A stretch of DNA of 64,000 nucleotides from JAMIFV01 sp035906055 (GTDB lineage Bacteria > Pseudomonadota > Alphaproteobacteria > Rickettsiales > JABCZZ01), in contig JAMIFV010000013.1 in assembly GCA_035906055.1 (NCBI GenBank), positions 1 to 64,000 on the forward strand. Reading direction: 5' to 3'. This document shows, one piece after another, positions 61,146 to 64,000 of this stretch (position 1 is the first letter of the stretch; each line of letters opens with the position of its first letter). The translations under genes and the position numbers were made by a program. Under the pieces are notes generated by a model. The model made no database searches, was not told the DNA's origin, and worked only from the letters and a program-made list of their open reading frames with translations.

Positions 61146-61567
61146 AGGGAGAATTTCTGTTTCAGGTCCATCATGATGAGGCAGGCGGCGGCAGCATCCG
61201 CACCTTTGTTGCCCCTGTCAAGGGCGGCGCGTTCCCATGCCTGTTCTTCGTTTTCTACCGTGAGGATGCCGTAGCCGATGGGAGCAAGGTGCTGAAGTGC
61301 AAGTTCATTGAGGCCGCGCGCGCTTTGCGCGCACACGTAATCGTAATGCGTGGTCTCGCCGCGGATGACACAGCCCAGCGCGATATAGCCGGAATATTTG
61401 CCGCTGGCGATGGCCATGCGTATGGCTGCGGGAAGCTCGAACGCGCCCGGCACGGCGGCAATGTCATACGCCATGCTCTGCTTGGCAAGACGTTCGCTGG
61501 CGCCCCGCTGCAAGGTGTCAGCGAGGTCTTCATAGAAACGGGCAACGGCAATAAATATTCTGGACAT
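61142..61567 (-). CDS. ribH: 6,7-dimethyl-8-ribityllumazine synthase
   Basis: The product has 141 residues. It has the conserved VPGAFELPAAIRMAI, the ALGCVIRGETTHYDYVC block with its catalytic His, and GILTVENEEQAWERA. It makes the riboflavin precursor from the butanone phosphate and pyrimidine substrates. It is the first gene of ribH–nusB–thiL. No FMN riboswitch is visible upstream. Confidence 0.95.
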   Translation of the reverse strand: MSRIFIAVARFYEDLADTLQRGASERLAKQSMAYDIAAVPGAFELPAAIRMAIASGKYSGYIALGCVIRGETTHYDYVCAQSARGLNELALQHLAPIGYGILTVENEEQAWERAALDRGNKGADAAAACLIMMDLKQKFSL

Positions 61568-61652
61568 GACTATTGATTATTGATTCGTAATCTCTGCTTC
61601 TGCTAGATAAGAACCTCCATATATCATCAACTTCAGAGAAATAAGCAAAATT

Positions 61653-63386
61653 ATGCGCCGCATCATTAAAATCTTTGTGATCCTTGTCCTGCTCGTGCTG
61701 GTGGGGCTTGTCTCCATCCCGTTCGTAGTGCCGGTGGAAACCCTGAAGAATCAGGCTGTAGCCCAGATAGAGAAATTCACCGGGCGCAAGGTGAGCATGG
61801 GTAATGTGTCGCTGTCGGTATTCCCCAATATCGCGCTGAGCGCTGACGATGTGAAGATCGGCCAGCCGGACTGGGTGAAGGGCGCGGGTGACATGGCGGA
61901 AGTGAAGAACCTGCGCATCGGCGTGGAGCTGATGCCGTTGTTCCGGAAGGATATTCATGTGACGGACATCTCGCTGGATACGCCCAGGATCCATCTGGTG
62001 AAGCAGGGTGAAAAGGCCAACTGGCAGTTCAACACCCCGGCGGCGAACGAAGCGAAGGAAGAGGCAAAGACCGAGGAGAAGCCAGCGGCGCCTGCCACGA
62101 AAGGCACTGCCGGTGCGCCCTTGCGCCTTGATAGTTTTTCCATGTCTAAAGGCTCGATAATATTCGAGGATTCCGTTGCCGGAACAAAGCAGGTTCTGAC
62201 TGATGCAAACGTGAAACTTTCCAGCAAGGACCTGCCAAAGTCCCTGAAGCTGGAAGGCGACGCGGTGTATAACGGCACCAAGGCTGCCGTTGCACTTACC
62301 CTCGGCTCTCCCTTTGAAATTTCCGAAGGCGCCGCTTCCAATGTGGACCTCAAAGCGAGCGTGAAGGATATTTCGGTGGAATGGAACGGAACGCTGGCGA
62401 TGAAAGCGGGCAAGCCTGCCATCACCGGCACGGTGAAGATCCCGACGCTTGATACGGTGGCGCTCAGCGCTGCCGGTGGCAAAGGGGCGGGCGGTACTGG
62501 CAAGGCGGCACCCGCTTCGTCCGAACGCTGGAGTTCAGCTCCCATCTCCATGCAGCCACTGAGCGCCGCCAATGCGGACGTGAATGTGGAGATCGGTAAA
62601 CTGGTGCTTACCAAGATGACGCTTGATAACGTGAAAGCGCATGTGAAGCTGAATAATGGCAGCCTCGCTGCCGACGTGGACGAAATGAAGCTCTTTTCCG
62701 GCGCGGTGAAGCTGGCAGTGACCGCGCAGGCCGCAGGCGCTGCGGGGATCAAGGCTTCCATGACCAACGTGCAGGTTGAAGAGATGCTGGTTACGCTGGC
62801 GCAGTCGCGCATCATGTCTGGCACGATGAGCGGCAACGTGAACCTGAACATGCGCGGCAATTCACAGCGCGCGATGGTTTCGAGCCTTGACGGCACCGGC
62901 GCGTTCGACCTGAAGGACGGCAGCTATAACGGCGGTAACTTCGTCGACATGACGCGCAACGTCGCCACCTCGTTCCAGCGCGGCACCAACGCGGCGGGCA
63001 AGACGGATTTCAAGGAACTCTCCGGCACTTTTAACGCCAAAGACGGCGTGTTCTTCAATGACGACCTGAAGATGACCGGCACGCTGCTCAGCCTCACCGG
63101 CAAGGGGCAGCTCGACCTGCCGCAATGGCTGGTGCATTATCTGGTGACGCCGGTACTGATCACCAATCGCGGCTCGCAGAGCGCCTCCGCTTCGGGCATC
63201 ACGGTTCCGGTGAAGATCGAAGGCAGCCTTGATTCTCCCTCCTATCATCCCGATCTGGGCAATGTGATTCAGGAAGGCCTGAAAAACCCTGAAAAGCTGA
63301 AAGAGAACCTTCAGAACATCAAGGGCGACCTGAAAGACATCAAGAAGGGCATAACGAAAGAAGGCCTGCAGAACCTGCTTAGGTAG
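61653..63386 (+). CDS. AsmA family protein
   Basis: The product has 577 residues. One N-terminal membrane helix (FVILVLLVLVGLVSIPFVV) precedes a long periplasmic part. It begins with the AsmA domain (VETLKNQAVAQIEKFTGRKVSMGNVSLSVFP) and ends with a second AsmA-like part (SLDGTGAFDLKDGSYNG, GTLLSLTGKGQLDL). An Ala/Glu-rich linker at 125-150 and a Gly-rich stretch near 285 split the two. AsmA-like proteins carry phospholipids between membranes or affect porin assembly. The end overlaps the convergent membrane gene by 8 nt. Confidence 0.88.
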   Translation: MRRIIKIFVILVLLVLVGLVSIPFVVPVETLKNQAVAQIEKFTGRKVSMGNVSLSVFPNIALSADDVKIGQPDWVKGAGDMAEVKNLRIGVELMPLFRKDIHVTDISLDTPRIHLVKQGEKANWQFNTPAANEAKEEAKTEEKPAAPATKGTAGAPLRLDSFSMSKGSIIFEDSVAGTKQVLTDANVKLSSKDLPKSLKLEGDAVYNGTKAAVALTLGSPFEISEGAASNVDLKASVKDISVEWNGTLAMKAGKPAITGTVKIPTLDTVALSAAGGKGAGGTGKAAPASSERWSSAPISMQPLSAANADVNVEIGKLVLTKMTLDNVKAHVKLNNGSLAADVDEMKLFSGAVKLAVTAQAAGAAGIKASMTNVQVEEMLVTLAQSRIMSGTMSGNVNLNMRGNSQRAMVSSLDGTGAFDLKDGSYNGGNFVDMTRNVATSFQRGTNAAGKTDFKELSGTFNAKDGVFFNDDLKMTGTLLSLTGKGQLDLPQWLVHYLVTPVLITNRGSQSASASGITVPVKIEGSLDSPSYHPDLGNVIQEGLKNPEKLKENLQNIKGDLKDIKKGITKEGLQNLLR

Positions 63387-64000
63387 AAGGTGGCAGGTTG
63401 ACTATTTCCTCAAGTGCTTTCCTTATGGGAACCAGCGCGCGCCTGCGAATATGCCGACCGATGAGAATGCGCCCGATAATGCGCCCGACGGCCTGAAACA
63501 GCACTATAATGATCAGGAAAGCAAAGGTGCTTGAGAAGCTGAGGCCTCGGCCAAATGTTTCCTTGAGCATGATCTTTACAGACCAGAGATCCAGATGGTC
63601 AAAATGCACAAGGAACGCATTCCAGAAATACGAAAATTCTTTTTGATATCTGGGGACCCTCTCCATTATCCTCTCATCGATCATCACGTTGACAAGCGGT
63701 GCCCACACAAAGGTGATATAGAACACGAGCAGGATGGGAATATGGAAGAATATCAGTTTATACAATGCCGGATAGCTGAATAGGTCCTGTTTTTCCACCC
63801 ATTCGGCCAGTTCCTTGTCGCTGGCTATCACATCGGTCTGTGACGTGTAATTGCGCGCATAGAGGAGGGTCTGATTGCTGTTTCCTTTTTTACTGCCCCA
63901 GATGACGCGCACTTTCTGCCCGTCCGCCGTGGGCAAGGTTTCATTGGAGAGCTTCACCGCATGCTGTATGCCTTTCTCATCGGTCAGCCAGAACTGCGTG
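63379..64000 (-). CDS. membrane protein of unknown function, N-terminus cut off by the window edge
   Basis: At least 206 residues are encoded, and the frame is open through the right edge, so the gene begins outside the window. Two hydrophobic spans are visible (FFHIPILLVFYITFVWAPL and AFLIIIVLFQAVGRIIG), separated by a polar loop, and the C-terminus is basic (RHIRRRALVPIRKALEE). I do not recognise the family. A GTG at 63957 is a possible but less likely start. Confidence 0.6.
   Translation of the reverse strand, partial: TQFWLTDEKGIQHAVKLSNETLPTADGQKVRVIWGSKKGNSNQTLLYARNYTSQTDVIASDKELAEWVEKQDLFSYPALYKLIFFHIPILLVFYITFVWAPLVNVMIDERIMERVPRYQKEFSYFWNAFLVHFDHLDLWSVKIMLKETFGRGLSFSSTFAFLIIIVLFQAVGRIIGRILIGRHIRRRALVPIRKALEEIVNLPPST

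Noticed and set aside
59740..61652. Possible TPP or FMN riboswitch before thiL or ribH
   Set aside because: The genes are tightly packed, and the short region before ribH lacks the conserved riboswitch core sequences.
1..64000. CRISPR array
   Set aside because: The repeats seen are few, long, palindromic and irregularly spaced; there are no regularly spaced repeats and no cas genes.

Overview
The window is a piece of an alphaproteobacterial chromosome of moderate GC content. The assignment rests on gene families and gene order: lspA–DUF3035 lipoprotein–two M16 peptidases, DUF3576 lipoprotein–leuS–lptE–holA, ribH–nusB–thiL, a trimeric-type porin, an intracellular PHA depolymerase, DUF1223 and DUF4865. 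I cannot name the species. Most of the window is core metabolism, cell envelope and translation.

Layout. Positions 1-1160 hold a broken transposase end, a small Lys/Glu-rich exported protein, cutA and tRNA-Gln(UUG). A genomic island of about 10 kb (1160 to about 11305) sits against the 3' end of this tRNA. It carries a P4-type integrase, a second recombinase module (AlpA regulator, HTH/zinc protein, tyrosine recombinase), small membrane and secreted proteins, and a two-gene cassette of large P-loop NTPases: a PD-(D/E)XK–NACHT protein followed by a KAP-family NTPase. That cassette looks like an antiviral or anti-plasmid system and is the strongest candidate for something new. Integrase arm-type repeats occur at both island ends.

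Positions 11.4-29.7 kb hold a persulfide-dioxygenase-like hydrolase, a PIF1-like helicase, a periplasmic thioredoxin plus MsrB repair pair, a solute-binding protein, tRNA-Trp, a major porin, EF-P, a class I glutaminase-type hydrolase, uppP, sucA, a DUF4865 gene under a likely Fur box, two sugar/short-chain dehydrogenases and a hipBA toxin-antitoxin pair. Positions 30-37 kb hold two unknown genes and a tightly coupled minus-strand locus for GDP-activated heptose synthesis and polysaccharide export (fcl-like, hddA, ABC ATPase, ABC permease, gmhA, hddC), with atpH upstream. Positions 37-50 kb hold a ferritin-like protein, a fused-permease ABC transporter, an OmpA-like protein, an inositol-phosphatase, pgi and the lspA cluster. 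The right end has atpC, holA, lptE, leuS, phaZ, a split radical SAM/SPASM pair, apt, a nucleosidase, thiL–nusB–ribH, an AsmA protein and a truncated membrane protein.

A striking genome-wide feature is the set of dispersed palindromic repeats in the intergenic spaces, in at least two families. Two copies of one family are inserted in frame inside leuS, adding about 26 residues each, much as Rickettsia palindromic elements do. The ATP synthase genes atpH and atpC lie 13 kb apart on opposite strands, without atpA, atpG or atpD in the window.
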